Source: Actinomycetes bacterium (GTDB taxonomy: Bacteria; Actinomycetota; CADDZG01; JAHWKV01). Taken from it: 11,060 nucleotides of DNA. The stretch covers positions 1-11,060 of the forward strand of contig JAJCYF010000233.1 of the NCBI GenBank assembly GCA_029263035.1, read 5' to 3'. Position 1 is the stretch's first letter; each line of letters begins with the position of its first letter. The notes under the pieces were generated by a model, which worked only from the letters and a program-made list of their open reading frames with translations, was not told where the DNA came from and made no database searches. Of the stretch, positions 1-6,724 are shown one piece after another. Made by a program: the position numbers and the translations under genes.

Positions 1-285
1 CCGGCGCTTCTCTCCCATGATGTAGGTCAGGGCGATGGGTACTGCGAAGATGAAGGTCTGAATTCCCATGGAGATCGCGTCGTGGATGCGCACGAGCGTG
101 TAGGGGTCGGCGAACTCGATGCCCGTCGTGCTGGCGATGAACGCGGCGATTGCCTCGGAGTTTCCGTCCCACTGGTACCGAAGGATTGAGGGCAGGAACC
201 CCAGCACCAGAATCAGAATTCCGGTGATGACCGTGGACAGAATGATCGCCCGGACCCAGGTCATCGGTTTTTCGGTTTGTTTCAT
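1..285 (-). CDS. Unrecognised two-helix membrane protein (3' end cut by window edge)
   Basis: The frame is open for all 95 codons from an ATG at 285 to the window edge, so the C-terminus is missing. The product begins MKQTEKPMTW and has two hydrophobic stretches, about residues 13-33 and 72-90. They are separated by a roughly 38-residue, mildly acidic loop that is probably extracytoplasmic. After the second helix comes a basic GEKRR end, which fits a cytosolic C-terminus that may stop soon after the edge. An AAGGA ribosome-binding sequence lies about 11-13 bases before the ATG. I do not recognise the family. The loop segment FADPYTLVRIHDAISMG looks conserved enough to search with. It is downstream of and co-directional with the ccm operon, but 138 bases and a good -10 box separate them, so it probably has its own promoter. 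Gene reality is likely; function unknown. Confidence 0.75.
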   Translation of the reverse strand, partial: MKQTEKPMTWVRAIILSTVITGILILVLGFLPSILRYQWDGNSEAIAAFIASTTGIEFADPYTLVRIHDAISMGIQTFIFAVPIALTYIMGEKRR

Positions 286-314
286 CAAGGTATGTGGTTC
301 CTTTTGTCTTGTTT

Positions 315-347
315 CGCCGTTCGGCTCTGCCTTATCCCGCCGTTCGG
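315..347. repeat. Direct repeat CGCCGTTCGG, two copies, in the leader of the left-edge gene
   Basis: The 10-base sequence CGCCGTTCGG occurs at 315-324 and again at 338-347, 23 bases start to start, which is about two helical turns. Both copies lie between the TATAAT box at 370-375 and the start codon at 285. Two same-face sites just downstream of a promoter could be an operator pair, or could act in the RNA leader. No regulator is known; this is an observation only. Confidence 0.4.
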
Positions 348-369
348 GTGGTAAGCCGGTGACGGGCGC

Positions 370-375
370 ATTATA
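370..375 (-). promoter_or_regulatory. Putative -10 box (perfect TATAAT) upstream of the left-edge gene
   Basis: On the minus strand the sequence GGCTATAATGCG contains a perfect TATAAT about 85 bases before the ATG at 285. No good -35 lies at 16-18 bases: the hexamer at 17 is GAAGTG, and a GTGACA sits at only 14. It may therefore need an activator, or be a chance match, although TATAAT is rare by chance in this GC-rich context. Predicted transcription would start near 363 and give a leader of about 78 bases. Confidence 0.45.
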
Positions 376-423
376 GCCGACCCTTTCGATGTCACTTCGG
401 CCTCGAACTGCACAGCCGACACT

Positions 424-573
424 CTACTTGGACGCGTCCTTTTTTTCAGACACCCGGAGGTCGTCGATACGTTTTTCGAGCGCTCGCTGACGCCTGGAGA
501 CCGAAAAAAGAAACATCACGATCGCGGCGAAAACCAGCAGGTAGGCAAGCCCCAAAAAGCCCAGGCCGTCCAT
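424..573 (-). CDS. ccmD: CcmD-family small membrane protein
   Basis: This 49-residue protein starts at ATG 573 and stops with TAG at 424. One membrane helix (about residues 5-24, FLGLAYLLVFAAIVMFLF) is followed by a basic, charged helix (SVSRRQRALEKRIDDL). That is the layout of CcmD-family proteins: a short hydrophobic segment, an RR-containing amphipathic helix and a Lys-rich end. CcmD helps release holo-CcmE from the CcmABC complex. No other start is available, because the frame upstream reaches a TGA without another start codon. No clear Shine-Dalgarno sequence is seen. It is the last gene of the ccm operon, 43 bases after ccmC, the same order as in many System I loci. The low similarity typical of this tiny family makes context the main support. 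Confidence 0.85.
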   Translation of the reverse strand: MDGLGFLGLAYLLVFAAIVMFLFSVSRRQRALEKRIDDLRVSEKKDASK

Positions 574-616
574 TTCAGGCGCACCGGGTGCAGCGTAGGT
601 TGTTCACCGGCAAAGA

Positions 617-1330
617 CTAACCTGCCGGGCGGGGAGTTATGACCGTCTTCTCCAGGAAGTCGGCCTCCAGCTCCACGACGTCGTTCTCGAGCTTGAGCAG
701 CCGGACCCCCAATGCGAGCAGAACCAGGTACAAAAGGGTGAACACCGCAAACATCGTCACCAGTACCATCTGCATTTCCGAGGGCAGGGCCGCCGAGTCC
801 TCCGGCCGGATGACGGTGCGGGAGGGGTGTTGTCCCCGCCACCAGTCGACGGAGAAGTGGACCAGAGGCACCACCATGAACCCCGCGATTCCGATAACTG
901 CGGCGATGCGGGCGCCCCGGGTCTCGTCGCTGGCGCTCGCCCGGAACGCCAGGTACCCGAGATAGATCAAAAACAGCACAAGGGTGAGCGTGAGCCGCGG
1001 GTCCCAGGCCCAGAAGGCACCCCAGATCGGCCTTCCCCACATGGCGCCGGTGATCAGGGTGATCCCGGTGAAGAGCACCCCCACCCGGGCGCTCGCGTGG
1101 GCAACCCAGTCCCAGCGAGCCTCGGAGGTCTTCAGATAGGCGACCGAGCAGGCGAGCACCACCCCGAACGCAAGGTAGGCCACCCAGGCCGAGGGGGCGT
1201 GGACGTAGAGAATCCGCTGCGAGACGCCCTGAAAGGACTCGGTGGGCACCCAGAAGAAGATCAGGGCCAGGCCCGCCAGGAAGGCGGCGGCCAGAAGCGA
1301 CTGGGTCGGCTGGAGCGGGTCTTTTTTCAT
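617..1330 (-). CDS. ccmC: Haem handling/exporter protein CcmC
   Basis: This 237-residue polytopic membrane protein has about six helices. It belongs to the haem-handling WWD-domain family and delivers haem to CcmE with the CcmAB ATPase. Visible signatures are the tryptophan-rich loop WGRPIWGAFWAWDPRLT (about residues 98-114) and two flanking axial-histidine candidates, His44 in YVHAPSAW and His158 in VPLVHFSVDWW. These are the expected external haem ligands on either side of the WWD loop. Length is normal for CcmC. The ATG at 1330 overlaps the ccmB stop (ATGA, 1327-1330), which supports both the start and translational coupling. The acidic C-terminal extension (ENDVVELEADFLEK) is probably cytosolic. 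Identification is firm. Confidence 0.97.
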   Translation of the reverse strand: MKKDPLQPTQSLLAAAFLAGLALIFFWVPTESFQGVSQRILYVHAPSAWVAYLAFGVVLACSVAYLKTSEARWDWVAHASARVGVLFTGITLITGAMWGRPIWGAFWAWDPRLTLTLVLFLIYLGYLAFRASASDETRGARIAAVIGIAGFMVVPLVHFSVDWWRGQHPSRTVIRPEDSAALPSEMQMVLVTMFAVFTLLYLVLLALGVRLLKLENDVVELEADFLEKTVITPRPAG

Positions 1331-2031
1331 TCTTCGATCACAAACTCGAAAGTCACCGCTCCGAGCGTCAGGAAGACGACGTCGAACACAGAAAGAAGGA
1401 TAAACCAGCGGAACTCGTTACCGAACCGATTCTCGATCAACAGGGTGGAGGTCAGCTTGGATGCCCCCAGGATCACCGGCAGGGTGAGTGGAAAGGTGAG
1501 CAGCGGCAGCATGAGCGAACGCGCCTCGGCGTGCTGGGTGGCCGCCCCGAACAGGGTTCCTACCGCCGCCATGCCCAGGCTGGCGACCAGCATCACCGGG
1601 AGGATGCCGGGGAACAGGGCACCGGGTGCAATGTTCGCGAAGAGCATGAACAGCGGGATCGCCACCAGCTGGGTCGCCAGCAGAAATCCCGAGTTGGCAA
1701 TGAGCTTTCCGGCGTAGAGGGCTGCAGGGTCGACCGGCGCCAGAAGCAGGCCGTCGCCCGCCGACCCCTCCCGGTCGGCGGCCGCGCTCCGGCCGAAGCC
1801 GATGACGGCGGCGAAGAAGATGCTGGTCCACAGCAGCAGTCCGGTGATGTCGCGGGCCGGCAGCGCTCCGGCCACCGGAACCGGAACCGGCGCCCGCAGA
1901 GCGCCGGGCGGGAGGGCGAAGGTGAGCAGGAAAACCAGGCACAGGGCGAACACCAGCATCACCGGAGCGATCTGCCTGGCCCGCGACTCTCCCCGCAGGT
2001 CCTTGGCGGCAATCGCCAGCACCGTCCTCAT
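1327..2031 (-). CDS. ccmB: Haem exporter permease subunit CcmB
   Basis: This 234-residue membrane protein has about six hydrophobic helices and the size typical of CcmB. After the second helix comes the family-type cytosolic stretch RSAAADREGSAGDGLLLAP, followed by VDPAALYAGKL, the region through which CcmB contacts its ATPase partner. It forms the ABC-type CcmAB complex. With CcmC and CcmD this complex uses ATP hydrolysis to release haem-loaded CcmE. It starts at ATG 2031, overlapping the ccmA stop by four bases (2028-2031), and its own stop overlaps the ccmC start. Three successive coupled starts point to stoichiometric production of the A, B and C subunits. Identification rests on sequence character plus its position between ccmA and ccmC. 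Confidence 0.95.
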   Translation of the reverse strand: MRTVLAIAAKDLRGESRARQIAPVMLVFALCLVFLLTFALPPGALRAPVPVPVAGALPARDITGLLLWTSIFFAAVIGFGRSAAADREGSAGDGLLLAPVDPAALYAGKLIANSGFLLATQLVAIPLFMLFANIAPGALFPGILPVMLVASLGMAAVGTLFGAATQHAEARSLMLPLLTFPLTLPVILGASKLTSTLLIENRFGNEFRWFILLSVFDVVFLTLGAVTFEFVIEE

Positions 2032-2630
2032 GCCAGTTGCCCTCCGCTGAGATGTATTAGACGGTCTGCCACGTCGTGAGCCCTCGGCAGGTCGTGGGTG
2101 GACAGCAGGGTGGTTCGCCCCGGGCGGGCGATCAGCTGCGGGAGCCGGCCGGCACTGGCATCGTCCAGCCCGGAGAACGGCTCGTCCAGCAAAAGGACCT
2201 CGGGATCGTGCAGCATCGCCCTGGCCAGTCCCAACCGCTGCGACTCGCCCCGGGAGAAGGTCCGTACCAGAGCGGAGCCCTTTGCCTGGAGCCCAACCTC
2301 CTCCAGCAGGACCGGGACCTTCGTCCGGTCCACCCGGTACAGGTCGGCGTAGAAGTTCAGATTTTCCTCTGCGGACAGGTAGCGGTACAGAAAGGGCTCG
2401 TGGCCGAGGTAGCCGATCTGCGCCTTGGCGTCCCGGGGAGCCTTTCCGCCAACGGTCACGGTGCCCGACGTAGGTTTCAGCAGCCCGGCAGCCAGCTTCA
2501 GCAGGGTGGACTTGCCCGAGCCGTTGGGCCCGAGCAGTCCCACGGTGGTTCCCGGGGTTATCTCCAGGGTGATGTTGCTCAGCGCCCGGACCGTGCCGAA
2601 CTTCTTGCCGACGCCGTCGAGTGCGATCAA
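2028..2630 (-). CDS. ccmA: Haem exporter ATP-binding protein CcmA (TTG start)
   Basis: This 200-residue ABC ATPase has Walker A GPNGSGKST (residues 34-42), a family-style signature FSRGESQRL (125-133) in place of LSGGQ, Walker B VLLLDEP (145-151) and the H-loop histidine in LLSTHD (His179). The segment IGYLGHEPFLY (72-82) is the YLGH-type Q-loop region characteristic of CcmA. It powers CcmB/CcmC-dependent release of holo-CcmE. The start must be TTG at 2630. An in-frame TAG lies immediately before it, and the residues after it (IALDGVGKKFG) are the normal N-terminus of the fold. The TTG overlaps the stop of the upstream gene as TTGA. No strong Shine-Dalgarno sequence is seen, so initiation probably depends on coupling. 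Confidence 0.96.
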   Translation of the reverse strand: MIALDGVGKKFGTVRALSNITLEITPGTTVGLLGPNGSGKSTLLKLAAGLLKPTSGTVTVGGKAPRDAKAQIGYLGHEPFLYRYLSAEENLNFYADLYRVDRTKVPVLLEEVGLQAKGSALVRTFSRGESQRLGLARAMLHDPEVLLLDEPFSGLDDASAGRLPQLIARPGRTTLLSTHDLPRAHDVADRLIHLSGGQLA

Positions 2631-3844
2631 CTATCTGGGGGGCTGCCGATGCGGGCCAGCAGCGAGGCGCGCTGAGACTCGTACTCCGCCTTTTCCAGCC
2701 CCCCGGACTCGAACCGTTCGTCCAGCTCGGCGACCTGCTCGATCAGCTCGTCCCGGGTGGGATCGCCGGCTGCCGGCTCGGCGGATTCGGCCGCTTTGGC
2801 GGCAACCTTGGCCGCCCTCCGGCGGCGCAAACGCACGAAGGCAAAAGCCAGCAGGCCCCCGAGCACGGCGACCCCGATGCCGAAGCCCACCCAGATCCCG
2901 TCGACCGCCTCGTCGGGGAAGCCGATGTCCGCCTCGATGACCGACCCCGGGTTCAGGGCCCCACTGCGATACCGGTTGTACGACTCCCCGCCCAGTGTCT
3001 TGGCCTCCTGGAAGTCAAAGCCGGGTGCTGCGGTGAGGTTCAGGCGGGTTCCGATGAGCAGGTCGGCGTGCTCGGTGGGGTGATAGACCTCCCGCCTCAG
3101 CTGCCACCCGGTCCGGGGAACCTGGACCTTGAACAGGTAGGCGACCGAGTTCTCGCCCGGGGTCAACGCCGAGGTGGTGACCAGCCGGCCGGCGCCGGAG
3201 GTGGCCAGACCGGCGTTGTTTGCTGCGTCTGCCGGGGCCAGGTCGTAGGCGGACTCGGGCACCGGCAGCTTCAGGATCTGCCGCTGCTGTGCCGGCTGCT
3301 CCTCGCCGGAGCTCGGCTCGGGGGCGGCTGCCTGATCCGAGTCAGAGCCGATGAAGGCGCGGTCGGAGTCGTTGCGGTACCGCAGCAGCTGCAGGACCTC
3401 CAGGACGTTGCCCTGTCCCTCCTCGGTGCTTTGCAGCACGGTCATGGAGTCGGAGGTGACCGAAACCACGGAGGAGTCGGTGGTGGTTTCGTAGATCGTG
3501 AGTTCCACCGGTTCCACCGAGCCCGGTTCCAGCACCCGGCTGTATGCAACGTCTTTGTAGAACAGACCCACCAGGTGGCCCCTGGCCGGATCCGCCTCAA
3601 AGGTGAAGGCACCGCCGTCTCCGACCGGTACAAAGACCGGCTGCCCCTCGGGCACCCCCTCGTCGTTGTTCGACAGAACCGTGATCCGCAGGCCATCGGG
3701 CAGCGCCACGCCGGCGGTGCCCATGACGACGCGCCCGCTAACGGCAACCGCGTGTGCGGGAGACGGTGCAGCCAGGGCGAAGCAGGCGATGACAAGAGCC
3801 GCCGCCAGCACCCTGGCGCGTGTCGGTTCGAAGAATCGGCTCAT
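2627..3844 (-). CDS. Exported bitopic protein of unknown function within the ccm operon
   Basis: This 405-residue protein is not recognised. It has an N-terminal signal peptide (hydrophobic core about residues 11-25, likely cleavage after SPAHA near residue 32). A large extracytoplasmic part follows, whose first ~90 residues look like a beta-sandwich of the carboxypeptidase-regulatory kind (VSGRVV...LPDGLRITV). A low-complexity Ser/Glu/Pro/Gln linker lies around 166-188, then a second beta-rich region to about 310. One membrane helix (about 317-337) ends in RLRRRR, which by the positive-inside rule puts the tail in the cytosol. The tail (about 363-399) has the pattern DERFESGGLEKAEYESQR, like the CcmI helical hairpin. 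Its start overlaps the ccmI-like stop and its stop overlaps the ccmA start. Coupled expression suggests a structural or chaperone role in cytochrome c assembly; this is inference. Confidence 0.88.
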   Translation of the reverse strand: MSRFFEPTRARVLAAALVIACFALAAPSPAHAVAVSGRVVMGTAGVALPDGLRITVLSNNDEGVPEGQPVFVPVGDGGAFTFEADPARGHLVGLFYKDVAYSRVLEPGSVEPVELTIYETTTDSSVVSVTSDSMTVLQSTEEGQGNVLEVLQLLRYRNDSDRAFIGSDSDQAAAPEPSSGEEQPAQQRQILKLPVPESAYDLAPADAANNAGLATSGAGRLVTTSALTPGENSVAYLFKVQVPRTGWQLRREVYHPTEHADLLIGTRLNLTAAPGFDFQEAKTLGGESYNRYRSGALNPGSVIEADIGFPDEAVDGIWVGFGIGVAVLGGLLAFAFVRLRRRRAAKVAAKAAESAEPAAGDPTRDELIEQVAELDERFESGGLEKAEYESQRASLLARIGSPPDS

Positions 3845-4185
3845 TTCTTGCGAAGCCGGGCGCGGGCCGCCCGGATCTCCTCCTCCAGGGTCGCCTGCCC
3901 GGTCTCCTCGGACGCGTCGCCCTCCAGCTCCCGGATGATCCCCAGGGCCTCCGCCTTGCTCTGCTGCCTCAGCTGCCGGTAGTCCTCATTGCCCATCTTC
4001 CCCATCTCGTGGTCCAGCTCCAGATCCATGATCGACCGGTAGACGCTCTGCTTCTCCTCCAGCAGGTCGGCGGTGCGGCGGTCGTCCCCGGGCCCTTTGA
4101 GCTCCCGCGGCCGGCCCAGCAGCGGTCTGGCCATCCACGCAAGGGTCCCCAACGTGACGAGAGCCACCAGCACCTGCTCCCTCAT
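3841..4185 (-). CDS. ccmI: Short CcmI-like protein (membrane anchor plus helical hairpin)
   Basis: The product has 114 residues. One short N-terminal membrane helix (about residues 4-19) precedes a basic stretch (ARPLLGRPREL). A helical hairpin follows at about 41-88, with the CcmI-type pattern LLEEKQSVYRSIMDLELDHE, then GKMGNEDYRQLR. In the CcmI family this segment reads roughly DLExDxxxGKxxxxDYxxLR. Full CcmI proteins add a large TPR domain that binds the apocytochrome C-terminus; that part is absent, and the protein ends in a charged helix (EEEIRAARARLRKK). It might act as a membrane scaffold with CcmF/CcmH. The ATG at 4185 overlaps the ccmH stop and the stop overlaps the next gene, both as ATGA. 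Family assignment is by pattern and operon position, so the gene symbol is tentative. Confidence 0.8.
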   Translation of the reverse strand: MREQVLVALVTLGTLAWMARPLLGRPRELKGPGDDRRTADLLEEKQSVYRSIMDLELDHEMGKMGNEDYRQLRQQSKAEALGIIRELEGDASEETGQATLEEEIRAARARLRKK

Positions 4186-4655
4186 TCGGAGCCCCGGCGA
4201 AAGTTCTTGAAGTCCGCTTCAAACAGGCTCTCGTCCTGCGGGCTGAGTTCGGGGGTCTCCGGCGCGGGATCTGCGCCGGGTCCGGGGCCGGACCTGCGTT
4301 TCAGGAACACCAAAACGGTCGCCAGACCGGCAAGCACCATGAGGGGTGGGGCAACCCAGGCCAGCGATCCTCCGGGCCGGGCCAGCGCCACCTCACCGAA
4401 GTTGTCGACGATCCAGCGATCGATCTCGGCATTCGTGTCCCCCCGCCGAACCATCTCGTCGACCTCGGCTCTCAGGCGGCTGGCCTGGTCGGACGGGCAT
4501 TCGTCCAGGGTGAGGCCGGGGCAGAAGGGGGACATCATGCGCCCGGCCACCTCATCGGAGGTGGGGACCGCGTCCGGATTGGGACCGGCGGTCAAAACCA
4601 TGCCCAACGCCAGACCGCCGAGGACAGCTATGGCCGCCAGGGGCCATACCCTCAT
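4182..4655 (-). CDS. ccmH: CcmH-like cytochrome c maturation protein with unusual Cys spacing
   Basis: This is a 157-residue protein starting at ATG 4655, inside the ccmF stop (ATGA, 4652-4655). The frame is open further upstream, but that overlaps ccmF in another frame and is not used. An N-terminal signal/anchor helix (about 5-24) is followed by the CcmH domain. The typical helical pattern is present: ASRLRAEVDEMVRRGDTNAE, then IDRWIVDNFGE. A second helix (about 99-117) and an acidic tail follow. CcmH normally reduces or holds apocytochrome cysteines through an LRCxxC motif. Here that site reads SPFCPGLTLDECPS, with Cys45 and Cys53 separated by seven residues. The catalytic mechanism may therefore differ. 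Family membership is well supported; exact activity is not. Confidence 0.88.
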   Translation of the reverse strand: MRVWPLAAIAVLGGLALGMVLTAGPNPDAVPTSDEVAGRMMSPFCPGLTLDECPSDQASRLRAEVDEMVRRGDTNAEIDRWIVDNFGEVALARPGGSLAWVAPPLMVLAGLATVLVFLKRRSGPGPGADPAPETPELSPQDESLFEADFKNFRRGSE

Positions 4656-6649
4656 ACCGGCACCGGTACCGATTCTTTGGCCTTGCCGCCGGAGGCCGCG
4701 GATTTCGCCTGCTCGGGGGGTCTGCCGGAAAGGATGACTGCCATCCCCAGCGCCATGAAGGCGCCGCCGATCCAGATCCATGCGACCAGCGGGTTGACCC
4801 AGGCCCTCAAGGTGATGCGGCCGTTGGAGTCGAGCTGGGCCAGCACCAGGTACAGGTCGTCGGTAAGGGAGCTTCGCAGCCCGATCTCCGACTGCGCCTG
4901 ATCCTGAACCAGATGGATGTTGCGCTGCGGGGTCAGCTGGGCGACCTGCCTGCCGTCCTCCGACACATTCATGACCGCCATGCGCACCGCCTTCTCATCG
5001 GTCGAGTAGACCCGCGGCCTTTCGTAGGTCACGTCGTACCGTCCGATGGCAAACGTGCCGCCGGGCTCCATGGTGCCCGACCAGGACTGGCGGAACGCCG
5101 TACCGGACAGACCGAGGCAGATCAAAACGACCCCCAGGTGGACGATGTATCCGCCGTAGCGACGCCGGTTGCCCGAGATGACCGAAACCAGGCCCCTGGG
5201 GTAGGCCAGCAGCCCGGTGCCGCGGTGGGCCCGGGCTCCCCGCGCGAACTCGGCAATGGTCGCCACGGCAACGAACGAGGTCAGCCCCAGCCCGAACATC
5301 GCCCCCGCGGAGCGGACCCCGCTGACGGCCAGGGAGGCAATGGTCGCGAACCCCCCCACCAGCGGCAGGAATATCTGGCGCCTGAGGCTGGCCCAGGAGG
5401 CCCGCCGCCATGCGACCAGCGGTCCGATGCCGGTCAGCGCCAGCAGGGCCAGCCCCATCGGTCCGACCACCGCGTTGAAGAAGGGGGGGCCGACGGAGAT
5501 CCTGGCGCCGGTCACCGCCTCGACGATTACCGGGTAGAGCGTTCCCCACAACACAGTGAGGGCGATGGTGACCAGCAGCAGGTTGTTGAACAGGAACATC
5601 GCTTCCCGGCTGAACATGGTCTCCAGGTGCCGCTGGGAGCGAAGTTTTTCGTACCGCCAGCCCAGCAGACCGAAGGCCGAGACCAGCATCACCGCCAGGA
5701 AGGGCAAGAACATCTTGCCGACCGGTGACTCGGAGAAGGTGTGGACCGAGCTCAGCAGACCGGACCGGGTAAGGAAGGTCCCGAAGATCGCCAGGCAGTA
5801 GGTCCCCAGGATCAGGGCGACGTTCCAGATCTTTAGCATCTGCCGGCGCTCCTGGATCATCACCGAGTGCAGGAATGCGGTTCCGGTCAGCCAGGGAAGC
5901 AGGCTGGCGTTCTCCACCGGGTCCCACGCCCAGTAGCCGCCCCAGCCCAGCTCCATGTAGGCCCAGGCGCCGCCCAGGATGATGCCCACGGTGAGGAAGG
6001 ACCAGGCAAGAACCGTCCAGCGCCGGGTCGAGGTGAACCACCCCGCCTCGAGCCGGCCGGTAACCAGGGAGGCCACGGCAAAGGCAAAGGGCACGGCAAA
6101 TCCGGTCATCCCCAGGTACAGCATCACCGGGTGGATGGCCATGAATGGTGACTGAAGGAGCGGGTTGAGACCCCGGCCGTCGCCCGGGATGGGAGACAGA
6201 GCTTCGAACGGGTTGGCGGCGAACACCAGCACTCCGGCGAAGAAGGCCAGGATGACGGCCAGGACCGCAGTTGCCACAGGGGTCAGGTCCGGGCGCCTCC
6301 TGCGCTGGACCGCAACCGCAGTCACGGCAAACCCGGCGGTCAGCAGGGTCCAGAACAGCAGCGACCCCTCCATGCCCGACCAGAGGGCGGAGAACGTGTA
6401 CATCGGGGAGGTCGAACGGCTGGAGTAGCCGTGGACGTATTTGAGGGAGAAGTCCCGGGCAAAGAATGCGTAGACCATCAGCACCGTTGCGGCGAGGACG
6501 AAGAAGCCGGCTGCGAACAGGCCCCGCTCACCGGAGGCGGCCAACCGGCTGTCGTTGCGCCGGACTCCCAGGGCGGAGGCCCCGGTGGACCAGACGGCAC
6601 AGGCAAGGACGGCGAGCAGGATCGCCTGCCCGGCGGCGCTTACATCCAC
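4652..6649 (-). CDS. ccmF: Cytochrome c haem lyase subunit CcmF
   Basis: This 665-residue polytopic membrane protein is the core of the haem lyase that transfers haem from CcmE to the CxxCH motif of apocytochromes. The WWD motif is WGGYWAWDPVENASLLPW (residues 236-253). All four haem-associated histidines expected from E. coli CcmF are present: His173 (AIHPVM), His261 (FLHSVM), His303 (SSVHTF) and a TM histidine at 504 (GGYIVHLG). Length is normal. The start is GTG at 6649, chosen because AGGAGGA sits 7 bases before it. The large extracytoplasmic loop near the C-terminus (about 518-612) and the final helix (about 620-641) are present. It follows ccmE across a hairpin-containing gap and overlaps ccmH by four bases. 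Confidence 0.98.
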   Translation of the reverse strand: MDVSAAGQAILLAVLACAVWSTGASALGVRRNDSRLAASGERGLFAAGFFVLAATVLMVYAFFARDFSLKYVHGYSSRSTSPMYTFSALWSGMEGSLLFWTLLTAGFAVTAVAVQRRRRPDLTPVATAVLAVILAFFAGVLVFAANPFEALSPIPGDGRGLNPLLQSPFMAIHPVMLYLGMTGFAVPFAFAVASLVTGRLEAGWFTSTRRWTVLAWSFLTVGIILGGAWAYMELGWGGYWAWDPVENASLLPWLTGTAFLHSVMIQERRQMLKIWNVALILGTYCLAIFGTFLTRSGLLSSVHTFSESPVGKMFLPFLAVMLVSAFGLLGWRYEKLRSQRHLETMFSREAMFLFNNLLLVTIALTVLWGTLYPVIVEAVTGARISVGPPFFNAVVGPMGLALLALTGIGPLVAWRRASWASLRRQIFLPLVGGFATIASLAVSGVRSAGAMFGLGLTSFVAVATIAEFARGARAHRGTGLLAYPRGLVSVISGNRRRYGGYIVHLGVVLICLGLSGTAFRQSWSGTMEPGGTFAIGRYDVTYERPRVYSTDEKAVRMAVMNVSEDGRQVAQLTPQRNIHLVQDQAQSEIGLRSSLTDDLYLVLAQLDSNGRITLRAWVNPLVAWIWIGGAFMALGMAVILSGRPPEQAKSAASGGKAKESVPVPV

Positions 6650-6677
6650 GGCTCTATCCTCCTGCGGCTGAAGTTGA

Positions 6678-6724
6678 GTGCCATGTCAGCCGACCTTCGG
6701 GGCAAACGTTGGCTGACAAGGCAC
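6678..6724 (-). promoter_or_regulatory. Strong imperfect hairpin between ccmE and ccmF
   Basis: Two 17-base arms (6678-6694 and 6708-6724) pair at 15 of 17 positions around a 13-base loop. The outer end overlaps the last base of the ccmE TAG. In the minus-strand RNA the mismatches are one U-U and one C-A. No U-run follows, so this is not a standard intrinsic terminator. The 3' arm (GGCTGA) could alternatively pair with TCAGCC located at 6666-6671, three bases from the ccmF Shine-Dalgarno sequence. An mRNA-processing, stability or translation-control role for ccmF relative to ccmE is plausible but not shown. Confidence 0.65.

Noticed and set aside
376..423. Terminator for the ccm operon after ccmD
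   Set aside because: Only 5-base GCCGA/TCGGC pairings with large loops and no T-run in the minus direction were found.
827..1717. Open frame (296 codons) on the plus strand opposite ccmC and ccmB
   Set aside because: Shadow of the two real membrane-protein genes; translation lacks hydrophobic or domain character.
2621..3982. Long open frame (453 codons) on the plus strand opposite the 405-aa protein and ccmA
   Set aside because: It is antisense to genes with clear signals, composition is Gly/Arg/Pro/Gln-rich as expected for a GC-rich shadow frame, and no domain is recognisable.
4656..4781. N-terminal extension of ccmH to an upstream ATG at 4781
   Set aside because: It would run inside ccmF in another frame and place an Arg-rich segment before the signal helix; ATG 4655 fits the ATGA overlap pattern.
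4913..5728. Long open frame (271 codons) on the plus strand opposite ccmF
   Set aside because: Low-complexity Gln/Arg/Gly/Pro-rich translation antisense to an unmistakable CcmF.
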